A stretch of 51,629 nt of DNA from UBA6197 sp047638075 (GTDB lineage: Bacteria > Pseudomonadota > Alphaproteobacteria > Rhodobacterales > Rhodobacteraceae): the NCBI RefSeq assembly GCF_047638075.1, contig NZ_JBLJBV010000034.1, positions 1 to 51,629 of the forward strand. Direction: 5' to 3'. The notes under the pieces are model-generated. The model made no database searches. It worked only from the letters and a program-made list of their open reading frames with translations, and was not told the DNA's origin. Made by a program: the position numbers and the translations under genes. Below are positions 41,511 through 49,874 of the stretch, piece after piece. Every line of letters begins with the position of its first letter. The first letter of the stretch is position 1.

Positions 41511-43190
41511 ATGGACAATCCCCGCCACAACACCCGCGACATCTACCCTGCGACCGGATCCGAGATCACCGCGAAAAGCTGGTTGACCGAGGCGCCGATG
41601 CGGATGCTGATGAACAACCTGCACCCCGACGTGGCCGAAAACCCGCATGAATTGGTCGTTTACGGTGGTATCGGGCGCGCGGCCCGCACCTGGGAAGACT
41701 ATGACAAGATCGTCGCCTGCCTGAAGGCGCTTGAGGCAGACGAGACGCTTTTGGTTCAATCGGGCAAACCGGTCGGCGTTTTTCGCACACATGCGGACGC
41801 GCCGCGTGTGCTAATCGCCAACTCAAACCTCGTGCCGCATTGGGCAACGTGGGATCACTTCAACGAATTGGACCGCAAGGGCCTGATGATGTACGGCCAG
41901 ATGACCGCCGGGTCCTGGATCTATATCGGCACCCAAGGCATCGTGCAGGGCACCTATGAAACCTTTGCCGAGGCCGGGCGCCAGCACTATGGCGGCAACC
42001 TCAAGGGCAAGTGGATCCTGACCGCCGGGCTGGGTGGCATGGGCGGCGCACAACCGCTGGCCGCAGTGATGGCCGGGGCCTGCTGCCTGGCGGTGGAGTG
42101 CGACGAGACACGCGCCGATTTCCGCATCCGCACCCGTTATTGCGACGCCAAGGCCCACACCCTGGATGAGGCGTTGGCGATGATTGCCGAGTGGACCGCC
42201 AAGGGCGAGGCAAAGTCGGTGGCGCTGATCGGCAACGCCGCCGAAGTGCTTCCCGAGATTTTTCGCAGGATGCAGGACGGTGGCCTGCGGCCCGATATGG
42301 TCACGGATCAGACCTCGGCGCATGATCCGATTCACGGCTACCTGCCGCTGGGCTGGCGTGTCGGGGAATGGCGCGCCAAGCAGGAAACCGACCCCAAAGC
42401 AGTGGAAACCGCCGCGCGCGCCAGCATGAAGGTGCATGTCGCCGCGATGGTCGATTTCTGGAACGCTGGTGTGCCGACGCTGGATTACGGCAACAACATC
42501 CGGCAGGTGGCGCTGGAAGAAGGGCTTGAGAACGCCTTTGCCTTCCCCGGTTTTGTGCCTGCCTACATTCGCCCACTCTTTTGCAAAGGCATCGGGCCGT
42601 TCCGTTGGGTGGCGCTTTCTGGCGACCCCGAAGATATCTACAAGACCGATGCGGCGATGAAAAAGCTGTTTCCTGAAAACACCCATCTGCACAACTGGCT
42701 GGATATGGCGCAAGACCGGATCGCGTTTCAGGGTCTGCCCGCGCGGATCTGCTGGATCGGCCTTGGCGACCGGCACCGTGCCGGATTGGCCTTCAACGAA
42801 ATGGTCCGAACCGGCGAGTTGAAGGCGCCCGTGGTTATCGGCCGCGATCACCTGGATTCAGGCAGCGTCGCCAGCCCGAACCGCGAAACCGAGGCGATGA
42901 AGGACGGCTCGGACGCGGTGTCAGACTGGCCCCTTCTCAACGCCTTGCTGAACTGCGCAAGCGGCGCCACCTGGGTCAGCCTGCATCACGGTGGCGGGGT
43001 CGGCATGGGGTTTTCCCAACATTCCGGCATGGTCATCTGCTGTGACGGGACCGAAGATGCCGATCGGCGCATCGCCCGCGTGCTTTGGAATGACCCTGCG
43101 ACCGGCGTGATGCGTCATGCCGACGCTGGCTATCAGATTGCCACGGATTGCGCCCGTGAACACGGGCTTGATTTGCCGGCAATCTTGTAA
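41511..43190 (+). CDS. hutU: Urocanate hydratase
   Basis: HutU converts urocanate to 4-imidazolone-5-propionate with a tightly bound NAD+ as electrophile, the second step of histidine breakdown. The 559-residue length is standard. Conserved elements are VVYGGIGRAARTWEDYDKI, the NAD-binding GLGGMGGAQPLA, YGNNIRQVALEEG and the active-site cysteine Cys414 in ARICWIGLGDRHRAG. SLHHGGGVGMGFSQHSG closes the C-terminal region. CGGAGAT precedes the start. The usual partners hutH, hutI and hutG are not in the window; instead it follows a CoA-transferase and an acyl-CoA dehydrogenase. Confidence 0.96.
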   Translation: MDNPRHNTRDIYPATGSEITAKSWLTEAPMRMLMNNLHPDVAENPHELVVYGGIGRAARTWEDYDKIVACLKALEADETLLVQSGKPVGVFRTHADAPRVLIANSNLVPHWATWDHFNELDRKGLMMYGQMTAGSWIYIGTQGIVQGTYETFAEAGRQHYGGNLKGKWILTAGLGGMGGAQPLAAVMAGACCLAVECDETRADFRIRTRYCDAKAHTLDEALAMIAEWTAKGEAKSVALIGNAAEVLPEIFRRMQDGGLRPDMVTDQTSAHDPIHGYLPLGWRVGEWRAKQETDPKAVETAARASMKVHVAAMVDFWNAGVPTLDYGNNIRQVALEEGLENAFAFPGFVPAYIRPLFCKGIGPFRWVALSGDPEDIYKTDAAMKKLFPENTHLHNWLDMAQDRIAFQGLPARICWIGLGDRHRAGLAFNEMVRTGELKAPVVIGRDHLDSGSVASPNRETEAMKDGSDAVSDWPLLNALLNCASGATWVSLHHGGGVGMGFSQHSGMVICCDGTEDADRRIARVLWNDPATGVMRHADAGYQIATDCAREHGLDLPAIL

Positions 43191-43205
43191 CTGCGGTTTC
43201 CGCAG
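43191..43205 (+). terminator. Hairpin after hutU
   Basis: CTGCGG, TTT, CCGCAG form a perfect 6-bp stem directly after the hutU stop, followed by CCTTGTTT. It may reduce read-through into the ABC transporter genes, which begin 79 nt later and could have their own promoter. Confidence 0.45.
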
Positions 43206-43283
43206 CCTTGTTTACCGTCAGTACGATTTAAGCCAAGATAACCCGGCACCCACAATGGGGCCAACCAATCGGGAGAGTACCAC

Positions 43284-44099
43284 ATGAAAATAACCACGAC
43301 GTTCAAGGCCGCCCTGCTAGGCCTTTCCACGCTGGGCCTTGCGGCGCCGGCTATCGCTGATCAGCTGGCCGACATAAAGGCCGCGGGCCAGATCGTTACC
43401 GCAACCGACATGCATTACGCCCCCTTCGACATGATTATCGGCGGCGTCTATCAGGGCATGACCAAGGATCTGTTCGATGGCGTTGCCGCCGAACTGGGGG
43501 TGAGCGTGGTTTACCAGGACATCCCATGGACCGCCGAGCTTCCGGGGCTAGAGGTTGGCAAGTTCGACATCGTGATCGCACCGGTGACGATCACCGCCGA
43601 AAGGTTGGATCGCTATACCTTCACCATCCCGATCGCTGATGCGACGGTCGCACTGGTCAAGCCTGCCGGATCGGATCTGATGAAGCCCGAGGATATCAAG
43701 GGCAAGACCGTCGGCGTTCAGCAAGGCACAGCACAGTTCAAGCAACTCAAGGCTTTTGCCGACAGCCTGGGCGGCGCGACCGTCAAGGAATACGGCACCA
43801 ATGATGAGGCGTTTGCCGACCTGGCCGCCGGGCGTCTGGATGCGGTTGCCGCCTCGATGCCGAACCTGACCACGATGGTCCAGGCACGCCCGGAAACCTT
43901 CGCGCTGTTTGAACCGGCACAGTTTGGCGAACCGACCTATTTCGGTTGGGTGCTGCGCCCCGGCGACGATAGCGCAAGCTTTGGCGATGCGATCAATGCC
44001 GCGCTGTTGAAAATGACCGATGACGGCCGCGTCAAGGAAATCCAGGAGAAATGGTTGGGCGTCTATACCGAGCTGCCACGCGAAGTGCCGACGAATTGA
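43284..44099 (+). CDS. Polar amino-acid-type ABC substrate-binding protein
   Basis: A 271-residue periplasmic binding protein of family 3 (SBP_bac_3), which delivers polar amino acids or related small acids to an ABC importer. The signal peptide covers about 1-25, with cleavage after AIA. The two-lobe fold shows MHYAPFDMIIGGVYQGMTKDL, the DIVIAPVTITAERLDRYTFT ligand segment and GKTVGVQQGTAQ. GGGAGAG precedes the start. It is followed by two permeases and an ATPase. Being next to hutU, a urocanate- or histidine-like ligand is plausible but not shown. Confidence 0.9.
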   Translation: MKITTTFKAALLGLSTLGLAAPAIADQLADIKAAGQIVTATDMHYAPFDMIIGGVYQGMTKDLFDGVAAELGVSVVYQDIPWTAELPGLEVGKFDIVIAPVTITAERLDRYTFTIPIADATVALVKPAGSDLMKPEDIKGKTVGVQQGTAQFKQLKAFADSLGGATVKEYGTNDEAFADLAAGRLDAVAASMPNLTTMVQARPETFALFEPAQFGEPTYFGWVLRPGDDSASFGDAINAALLKMTDDGRVKEIQEKWLGVYTELPREVPTN

Positions 44100-44120
44100 T
44101 CCCAAAGACACCAATCGCGA

Positions 44121-44145
44121 ACGGGCGGGGAAATTCCTCGCCCGT
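44121..44145 (+). promoter_or_regulatory. Intercistronic hairpin between binding protein and permease genes
   Basis: ACGGGCGGGGA pairs with TCCTCGCCCGT (one G-U), leaving a 3-nt loop, with no T-run after it. Such hairpins after binding-protein genes often protect the upstream message and lower downstream expression, giving more binding protein than permease. Confidence 0.5.
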
Positions 44146-44167
44146 AGCCCCAAATCCGAGGGGATAG

Positions 44168-44815
44168 ATGTTTTCAGTTCAGACATTGATCGACGATTTC
44201 TGGCCGCTGATCCTGGCCGCCCGGTTTACCTTGCTGGTGTCAGGCCTCGGCATTGCGCTTGGGTTGGTTATCGGTGCTATCGTGTGCGCCATGGCACTGT
44301 CAAAATCGCGCGCTGCGCGAATAGCGGCCGCAGCATGGGTCAGCTACCTGCGCGGTGTGCCCATGCTGGTGCAGCTTTTGGTGGTGTTTTTCCTGCTGCC
44401 GGTCATCGGGATCGACGTGCCGGCGATTGTCGCCGCAGTCGGAACAACCGGCATTGTCGCCAGCGCCTATATCTCAGAAATCTGGCGCGGTGCCATTCTG
44501 GCCCTGCCCCGCGGCCAAACCGAGGCGGCAATCGCCATCGGCATACACCCGCGCGACAGCTGGCTTCGTATCATTCTGCCGCAGGCGGTGGCGTTGTCGA
44601 TCCCGCAGCTGATCAATGAGCTGATCTTGCTGGTCAAGGCCAGTTCGCTGGTCTCGGTCGTCGGCGTGATGGAGATTACCCGCGCCAGTCAGGCACAGGC
44701 CGGGGTCACCTTTCGCCCGCTAGAGGCCTATCTGGCGGCGGCCATTCTCTATCTGGCGATCAACCTGTGCCTTGCCGCGTTGGGCCGCTACCTTGAACAC
44801 AGGATGGCCGTGTGA
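44168..44815 (+). CDS. Amino-acid ABC transporter permease (HisM/HisQ type)
   Basis: A 215-residue inner-membrane permease with about five helices. The EAA loop, which docks on the ATPase, is seen as IWRGAILALPRGQTEAAIAIG. SYLRGVPMLVQLLVVFF is the conserved entry segment of the His/Glu/Gln/Arg/opine family. The next permease gene overlaps its stop (TGATG), and together they should form the heterodimeric channel. Confidence 0.92.
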   Translation: MFSVQTLIDDFWPLILAARFTLLVSGLGIALGLVIGAIVCAMALSKSRAARIAAAAWVSYLRGVPMLVQLLVVFFLLPVIGIDVPAIVAAVGTTGIVASAYISEIWRGAILALPRGQTEAAIAIGIHPRDSWLRIILPQAVALSIPQLINELILLVKASSLVSVVGVMEITRASQAQAGVTFRPLEAYLAAAILYLAINLCLAALGRYLEHRMAV

Positions 44816-45477
44816 TGGATCTGTCGATCATAGCCGAATACGGGCCGCTGCTGCTGCGCGGTTTTTTCATCACGGTGGTCTGCTGGTTGCTGGGCACCGC
44901 CTTTGGCGCAGCACTGGGACTGCTGATTGCGGTGGTGCAACGCTATAGTAACGCGCCGGTCCGCTGGGTGCTGCAAATCTACATTGAAATCATCCGCGGC
45001 ACGCCCTTTCTGGTGCAGCTGTTCCTGCTCTATTACGGCGGGCCGATGATCGGCCTGCGGCTTGATCCGATTCCGGCCGGGCTGGTCGGCCTGACCATCT
45101 ACGGCAGCCCCTATTTTGCCGAGATTTTCCGCTCGGCGTTCCGCGCGGTGCCACTGGGTCTGATCGAGGCGGCGCGCGCCATCGGCATGGCGGAACTAAG
45201 CATCGTGCGGCGCATCCTGTTGCCCGTAGGGCTGGTTTCGGCATTGCCCGCGCTGGTCAACTTTTCAATCATCCTGACCAAGGAAACCGTCATCCTGTCG
45301 ATCATTACGGTTCCCGAATTGATGTACCAAACCCAGTATATGTCGACGATGACGTTTCGTTATCTTGAAGCAAACCTGGCGCTGGCGTTGTTCTTTTGGA
45401 TCTTCGTCGAAGTCATCTCGCGTATCGGCCGCCGGCTTGAGGTACGCATTACCCGCCATCTGATCGAAAGGTCCTGA
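44815..45477 (+). CDS. Amino-acid ABC transporter permease, second subunit
   Basis: A 220-residue permease of the same family. It has IEIIRGTPFLVQLFLLYYGGP, and the EAA loop IFRSAFRAVPLGLIEAARAIG that contacts the ATPase. The ATG at 44815 shares a base with the previous stop codon; a GTG directly before it is in the same frame. The ATPase gene starts 1 nt after its stop. Five helices are predicted. Confidence 0.92.
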   Translation: MDLSIIAEYGPLLLRGFFITVVCWLLGTAFGAALGLLIAVVQRYSNAPVRWVLQIYIEIIRGTPFLVQLFLLYYGGPMIGLRLDPIPAGLVGLTIYGSPYFAEIFRSAFRAVPLGLIEAARAIGMAELSIVRRILLPVGLVSALPALVNFSIILTKETVILSIITVPELMYQTQYMSTMTFRYLEANLALALFFWIFVEVISRIGRRLEVRITRHLIERS

Positions 45478-45478
45478 C

Positions 45479-46255
45479 ATGATTGAGGCGTCCTCCGTCG
45501 AGATCCGCAAAGTCAACAAATATTACGGTGAGTTCCACGCGCTCAAGGACATCGACCTGTCGATCCCGCCGGGCAAGGTCACCTGCCTGATCGGGCCTTC
45601 GGGATCGGGAAAATCCTCGCTGTTGCGTTGCATCAACTTCCTGGAGGAATATGAATCCGGTGAGGTGCTGATTGACGGCCAACTGATCGGCTACGAATCC
45701 CCCGGCGGCCGCCGAATGGCACCCCAGCGCCTGCGCCAGATGCGCAGCACGATCGGGATGGTGTTTCAGCAATTCAACCTGTGGCCCCATATGACCGCCC
45801 AGGAGAACGTGGCCGAAGGATTGATCCGCGTGCGCGGTCTGCGCAAATCCGTCGCGATGGAACGCGCAGCCGAGGCGCTGCGCAGCGTCGGGCTATCGGA
45901 CCGCAAGGACAACCACCCGGCACGTTTATCGGGCGGCCAGCAACAGCGCGTGGCCATCGCCCGCGCCGTGGCAATGGACCCGCGGCTGATGCTGTTTGAT
46001 GAGCCCACATCGGCGCTTGACCCCGAGCTGGTGGGAGAGGTCTTGAACGTCATGAAAGCGCTGGCCGCAGGCGGCATGACCATGGTTGTGGTCACCCACG
46101 AGATGGGCTTTGCCGCGCATGTCGCGGATCAGGTCGCCTTTCTTGAGGCGGGCGAGCTGGTCGGCGTCGATGCGCCCTCGCGGATCCTGCGCGAGCCCGA
46201 GGATCCGCGCATCCAAGCCTTCTTGCGCACCTATCACGAACGCAATGTGATCTGA
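45479..46255 (+). CDS. Amino-acid ABC transporter ATP-binding protein
   Basis: A 258-residue ATPase that powers the importer. Walker A is GPSGSGKSS (40-48), the Q-loop lies in MVFQQFNLWPHMT, the signature is LSGGQQQR, Walker B is LMLFDEPTSALDPE and the switch His is in VVTHEMGFA. It is of the GlnQ/HisP type. It ends the transporter operon and is followed by a terminator-like hairpin. Confidence 0.95.
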   Translation: MIEASSVEIRKVNKYYGEFHALKDIDLSIPPGKVTCLIGPSGSGKSSLLRCINFLEEYESGEVLIDGQLIGYESPGGRRMAPQRLRQMRSTIGMVFQQFNLWPHMTAQENVAEGLIRVRGLRKSVAMERAAEALRSVGLSDRKDNHPARLSGGQQQRVAIARAVAMDPRLMLFDEPTSALDPELVGEVLNVMKALAAGGMTMVVVTHEMGFAAHVADQVAFLEAGELVGVDAPSRILREPEDPRIQAFLRTYHERNVI

Positions 46256-46262
46256 ACAGACG

Positions 46263-46296
46263 ACGGGGCCGATCAAAGAACCGATCGACCCCGTTT
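46263..46296 (+). terminator. Hairpin terminator after the ABC operon
   Basis: ACGGGGCCGATC pairs with GATCGACCCCGT, eleven of twelve positions, with an 8-nt loop; a short TT follows. It begins 8 nt after the ATPase stop. Confidence 0.6.
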
Positions 46297-46512
46297 GCGC
46301 AACAAGGATCACGCAGCGCCCCCCGTGCGAGAAAACCGTAAAATGACGACTGTCAAAACAGGCCCAGGCGGCCCCGCCCGAAATCGCACCCGTCATGATG
46401 CAGCCCCCCACGGCGAACCTGACGGGATGCTGACGCGTTTATCCTGACCGCCTCAGCCTTGCGTCAGGCAGATGGATCATAGAGGTTGGCAACACCATAA
46501 ACGGAACGGGTC

Positions 46513-47172
46513 ATGCGCATCCTGCTGATTGAGGACGACACAGTCTTGGGCTCTGCCATACACGACCAGATCGCTGGCGACGGTCAGTCTGTGGATTGGG
46601 TCACGCGGCTGGATTTGGCGCGCGATGCGCTGACGGGGGTGGCTTATGATCTGCTTTTGCTGGATCTGATGTTGCCCGATGGCCGGGGCATTCCCTTTTT
46701 GAAAGGTCTGCGCGCGCGCGGCGATGTCACACCCGTGATCATCATGACCGCACTGGATCAGATATCGGACCGGATCGACGGGCTGAATGCAGGCGCGGAT
46801 GATTATCTTGTCAAACCCTTTGACCTTTCAGAACTATCCGCGCGCATTGGCGCGGTTGTGCGCCGCTATTGCGGCAACCCCAACCCAATCATCACCCACG
46901 GCGCGCTGACCATAGACATCGCGGCCCGCAGCATTCACCGCGACGGCAAGCCAATCCAGTTGACCGCCCGCGAATGGGCGTTGTTCGAGGCGTTGTTGAC
47001 CCGCCCCGGTCAATTACTGTCAAAGCCGCAACTGGAAGAGAAACTTTATGCATTTGGTTCAGAAATCGAAAGCAATGCCATCGAAGTCCATGTCAGCCGG
47101 CTGCGCAAGAAACTGGGCGCAACCGCGATTGTCACCGAACGCGGCATGGGTTACCGCTTGGGTACACCATGA
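46513..47172 (+). CDS. OmpR-family response regulator
   Basis: A 219-residue two-component regulator of the QseB/TctD/PmrA type. The receiver has acidic residues Glu7-Asp8-Asp9, phospho-acceptor Asp51 (LLLLDLMLPDGRG) and the VKPFDL lysine. The winged-helix domain (about 128-217) has LTAREWALFEALLTRPG and EVHVSRLRKKLG. Its TGA overlaps the ATG of the histidine kinase gene (ATGA), so the two are co-translated. The signal and targets are unknown; the amino-acid importer upstream and the dehydrogenase downstream are only neighbours. Confidence 0.93.
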   Translation: MRILLIEDDTVLGSAIHDQIAGDGQSVDWVTRLDLARDALTGVAYDLLLLDLMLPDGRGIPFLKGLRARGDVTPVIIMTALDQISDRIDGLNAGADDYLVKPFDLSELSARIGAVVRRYCGNPNPIITHGALTIDIAARSIHRDGKPIQLTAREWALFEALLTRPGQLLSKPQLEEKLYAFGSEIESNAIEVHVSRLRKKLGATAIVTERGMGYRLGTP

Positions 47173-48515
47173 AAGCCCCGCATAGCCTGCAATCGCGTCT
47201 GGCTTTGTCGCTGGGCGTTTTATTGACGCTTTTGTGGATTGCCGCCGCGTGGGGAACAAGCGTGGTGCTTCGCAACGAGATGGGCAAGGTCTTTGATTCC
47301 GCCTTGCAAGAAACCGCGCAACGCCTGCTGCCGCTCGCAGTTCTGGATATTCTGGGGCGTGAAGACGATGATACCCCGCAACGGCTGGTCGCGATCCAGG
47401 ACCACGACGAGTTCTTTACCTATATCGTCCGTGACGCTCTGGGGCGGGTGCTGCTGCAATCCCACGCGGCAGAGGCTGCAATTTTTCCGCGCGATGAGGG
47501 GGTTGGGTTTCAGCAAACTGAAACCCACCGGCTTTATACTGAAACCGCACTGCAAGGCAGTGTCCGCATGACTGTGGCAGAGCCGTTGGAGGCCCGCCGC
47601 AAGGTTGCGCGCGAAATCCAGATCGGGCTTGCCCTGCCGTTGCTGGTGGTGATCCCGGTGGCATTGCTGGCGATCATCCTTGCAGTGCGGGCCAGCCTGT
47701 CGCCGCTTCGGCGTTTTCGCGATCACCTCAGCGCCCGTAGTGCGCGCGATCTGTCAGCCGTGCCAACCGGCGATCTGCCGTGGGAAATCGCCCCCGTGGC
47801 AGACACTTTGAACAAGGTTCTTGACCGGCTGAACGCCAGTTTTGACGCCGAGCGCAGCTTTGCCGCCAATGCCGCGCATGAATTGCGCACGCCCCTTGCC
47901 GGGGCCATTGCACAGGCACAGCGCCTACAGTCTGAAACCAGCGACCCCGTCTGTCGGCAGCGGGCCGCTGATATTGAGGCCGGGCTAAAGCGGTTGACGC
48001 GGGTGGCCGAACGACTGATGCAACTGGCCCGCGCCGAAGGTGGGCGGCTGCAACTGGATCACCCCACTGATTTGCGTCCGGTCGCACGTATTGTTGCCGA
48101 CGACATTGGACGCACAATTCCGCCCGGCCGCATCGTGCTGACACTGCCAAAGACCCCGATACTGTCAGATCTGGATCCAGACGCCTTCGGCATAGTTTGC
48201 CGAAATCTTATCGAAAACGCGCTACGCCACGGTTTAGAAGGCAGCACGGTCGATGTTGACCTGACGGCACAGGGCACTTTGATCGTCGCGAATGAGGGGG
48301 CGGTTATCCCCGCCGACACCCTGGCGCGCCTGACATCCCGCTTTGAGCGTGGCAGTTCCGACAGCAAAGGCAGTGGCCTCGGGCTTGCCATCGTTGCGGC
48401 AATTGCGGGTCGCATCGGTGGCCAGTTGGTTTTGAAATCACCCCGAACCGACCAGCTTTCGGGTTTTGAGGCAAGCCTGACACTTCCGGTCTGGCCCCGT
48501 CAGCAAGACGATTGA
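47169..48515 (+). CDS. Sensor histidine kinase
   Basis: A 448-residue kinase paired with the preceding regulator. It has membrane helices at about 13-33 and 152-173, with a periplasmic domain of about 118 residues between them, then a HAMP-like linker. The HisKA phosphorylation site is His237 (NAAHELRTPLAG). The ATPase has Asn346 and Asn350 in RNLIENALRHG, and a late GSGLGLAIV. It resembles QseC/TctE. The G1 region reads VANEG instead of the usual DxGxG, a mild deviation. The start ATG at 47169 is chosen for its overlap with the regulator stop. Confidence 0.92.
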   Translation: MKAPHSLQSRLALSLGVLLTLLWIAAAWGTSVVLRNEMGKVFDSALQETAQRLLPLAVLDILGREDDDTPQRLVAIQDHDEFFTYIVRDALGRVLLQSHAAEAAIFPRDEGVGFQQTETHRLYTETALQGSVRMTVAEPLEARRKVAREIQIGLALPLLVVIPVALLAIILAVRASLSPLRRFRDHLSARSARDLSAVPTGDLPWEIAPVADTLNKVLDRLNASFDAERSFAANAAHELRTPLAGAIAQAQRLQSETSDPVCRQRAADIEAGLKRLTRVAERLMQLARAEGGRLQLDHPTDLRPVARIVADDIGRTIPPGRIVLTLPKTPILSDLDPDAFGIVCRNLIENALRHGLEGSTVDVDLTAQGTLIVANEGAVIPADTLARLTSRFERGSSDSKGSGLGLAIVAAIAGRIGGQLVLKSPRTDQLSGFEASLTLPVWPRQQDD

Positions 48516-48652
48516 ACACGCCTCTTGTGCCCCGCCGTCTGAACCCGCAGGGAAATAAACAAGGAACCTGCCCGTAAGGCGTTAAAAACCGCGCCATTCA
48601 TGCTTACCTACAGAGCGGACCTGAAAATCCCGCATCATAAAGGAGAAAAGCC

Positions 48653-49408
48653 ATGGATCTGCGCTTTGATGGTAAAACGATCATTGTCACAGGTGGGGGC
48701 TCGGGCATTGGCGCGGCTACCGCCAAAGAGCTTGCGACAAGCGGTGCAACAGTGATTGTAGCCGACCTTGACCCGGCCAATGCCGAAGATATCACTAAAA
48801 CCATCACGGCAAAGGATGGCAAGGCACATGCCTTCACGGTGGATGTGGCAAAGGCCGATGACGTCGAAGCCATGGTTGCTTTCGCGGTCAAGAAAACCGG
48901 TGCGCTGCACGGTATCGTCAACAATGCCGGCATTGGGGGCCCGTCTGCCGCTACCGGCAGTTATGATCTTGATGCCTGGCGAAAGGTGATCGACATCAAC
49001 CTTTCCGGCGTTTTCTATGGTATGCGTTTCGCCATCCCCGAGATCGAAAAGGCGGGTGGCGGTGCTGTGGTCAATGTGGCCTCTATCCTTGGCTCGGTCG
49101 GGTTTGCAGGCTCTTCGCCCTATGTAAGCGCCAAGCATGGTGTTCTGGGGGCCACAAAAAATGCCGCGCTGGAACATGCCGCCGCGGGTGTTCGGGTCAA
49201 TGCCGTCGGCCCGGGTTTTATCCACACGCCGATGGTCAGCAACGCGCTGGATGCGGCAACGCTTGAACTTCTTGAGGGTGAGCATGCCCTGAACCGCCTT
49301 GGCCAACCCGAAGAGGTAGCCGCGTTGATCGTCTTTTTGCTGTCAGATCGTGCCAGCTTTATTACCGGTTCCTATCATTTGGTCGATGGCGGCTACACGG
49401 CGCACTAG
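48653..49408 (+). CDS. SDR-family oxidoreductase
   Basis: A 251-residue short-chain dehydrogenase. The cofactor motif TGGGSGIG is at 13-20; Asp38 after the second strand (VIVADLD) suggests NAD+ rather than NADP+. NNAG is at 90-93. The catalytic residues are Asn116, Ser144, Tyr157 and Lys161 (SPYVSAKHG). VGPGFIHTPM precedes the substrate loop. AAGGAG lies 9 nt before the start. It stands alone between the kinase and the lipoprotein gene, and its substrate is unknown. Confidence 0.92.
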   Translation: MDLRFDGKTIIVTGGGSGIGAATAKELATSGATVIVADLDPANAEDITKTITAKDGKAHAFTVDVAKADDVEAMVAFAVKKTGALHGIVNNAGIGGPSAATGSYDLDAWRKVIDINLSGVFYGMRFAIPEIEKAGGGAVVNVASILGSVGFAGSSPYVSAKHGVLGATKNAALEHAAAGVRVNAVGPGFIHTPMVSNALDAATLELLEGEHALNRLGQPEEVAALIVFLLSDRASFITGSYHLVDGGYTAH

Positions 49409-49630
49409 CCACAGGCAGGGTCTTTGCCGGACAAAGGTTAAAGATGCGCGGCTTTTTCCATCCGGCGCGGGCGGGCCATTTGACTTACCTTGAAGGCGGC
49501 GCAGGGGGCTGACCGTTTGCCCCAGCCCGTAGCCTGCTTATCTTGCCACTCTTGCGAGATTGGACCCCGACACGACCGATCAAAACCACCCCCTCTCTTT
49601 GTTGAATAATGGTGCCACTTCAGTTGACGA

Positions 49631-49658
49631 TTGACCAACGTTAAGAGAGGGTTACAAA
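49631..49658 (+). promoter_or_regulatory. Candidate promoter of the entericidin-like gene
   Basis: TTGACC and TACAAA are 16 bp apart, 29 nt upstream of the start codon. The match to housekeeping hexamers is moderate. Confidence 0.35.
49641..49655. promoter_or_regulatory. CtrA-like box upstream of the entericidin-like gene
   Basis: TTAA, GAGAGGG, TTAC: seven of eight bases of the CtrA consensus, with the same end variant (TTAC) as the box upstream of ctrA. It overlaps the spacer and -10 of the candidate promoter and ends 32 nt before the start codon. Confidence 0.4.
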
Positions 49659-49686
49659 AGAACAACCCGTTACATGGAGACGCGAA

Positions 49687-49824
49687 ATGAAAACCCACCT
49701 GATTGTCTTGATTGCCCTGGTGGCACTGACCGCCTGCGAAACCGTCAAGGGTGCGGGGCGCGATCTTGAAACCGCTGGTGGCGCGATCACTTCTGAGGCC
49801 AACAAAGCGCAAAAAGACATGTAA
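49687..49824 (+). CDS. Entericidin A/B-family small lipoprotein
   Basis: A 45-residue lipoprotein precursor. The N-terminus MKTHLIVLIALVALTAC ends in a lipobox with Cys17 as the lipidated residue, followed by ETVKGAGRDLETAGGAI, the hallmark of the EcnA/EcnB family. In E. coli the pair acts as a toxin/antidote in stationary phase; single copies in alphaproteobacteria have unclear roles in the envelope. GGAGA precedes the ATG by 6 nt. A hairpin follows the gene. Confidence 0.88.
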   Translation: MKTHLIVLIALVALTACETVKGAGRDLETAGGAITSEANKAQKDM

Positions 49825-49852
49825 GAACGAAAGGTGGCTGGCATTCAGCGTT

Positions 49853-49874
49853 AAGCCCCGACCGGTCGGGGTTT
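49853..49874 (+). terminator. Hairpin after the entericidin-like gene
   Basis: CCCCGACCGGTCGGGG is a perfect 16-bp palindrome 31 nt after the stop, flanked by AA on one side and TTT on the other. It can fold with a 4-nt CCGG loop. Confidence 0.55.
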
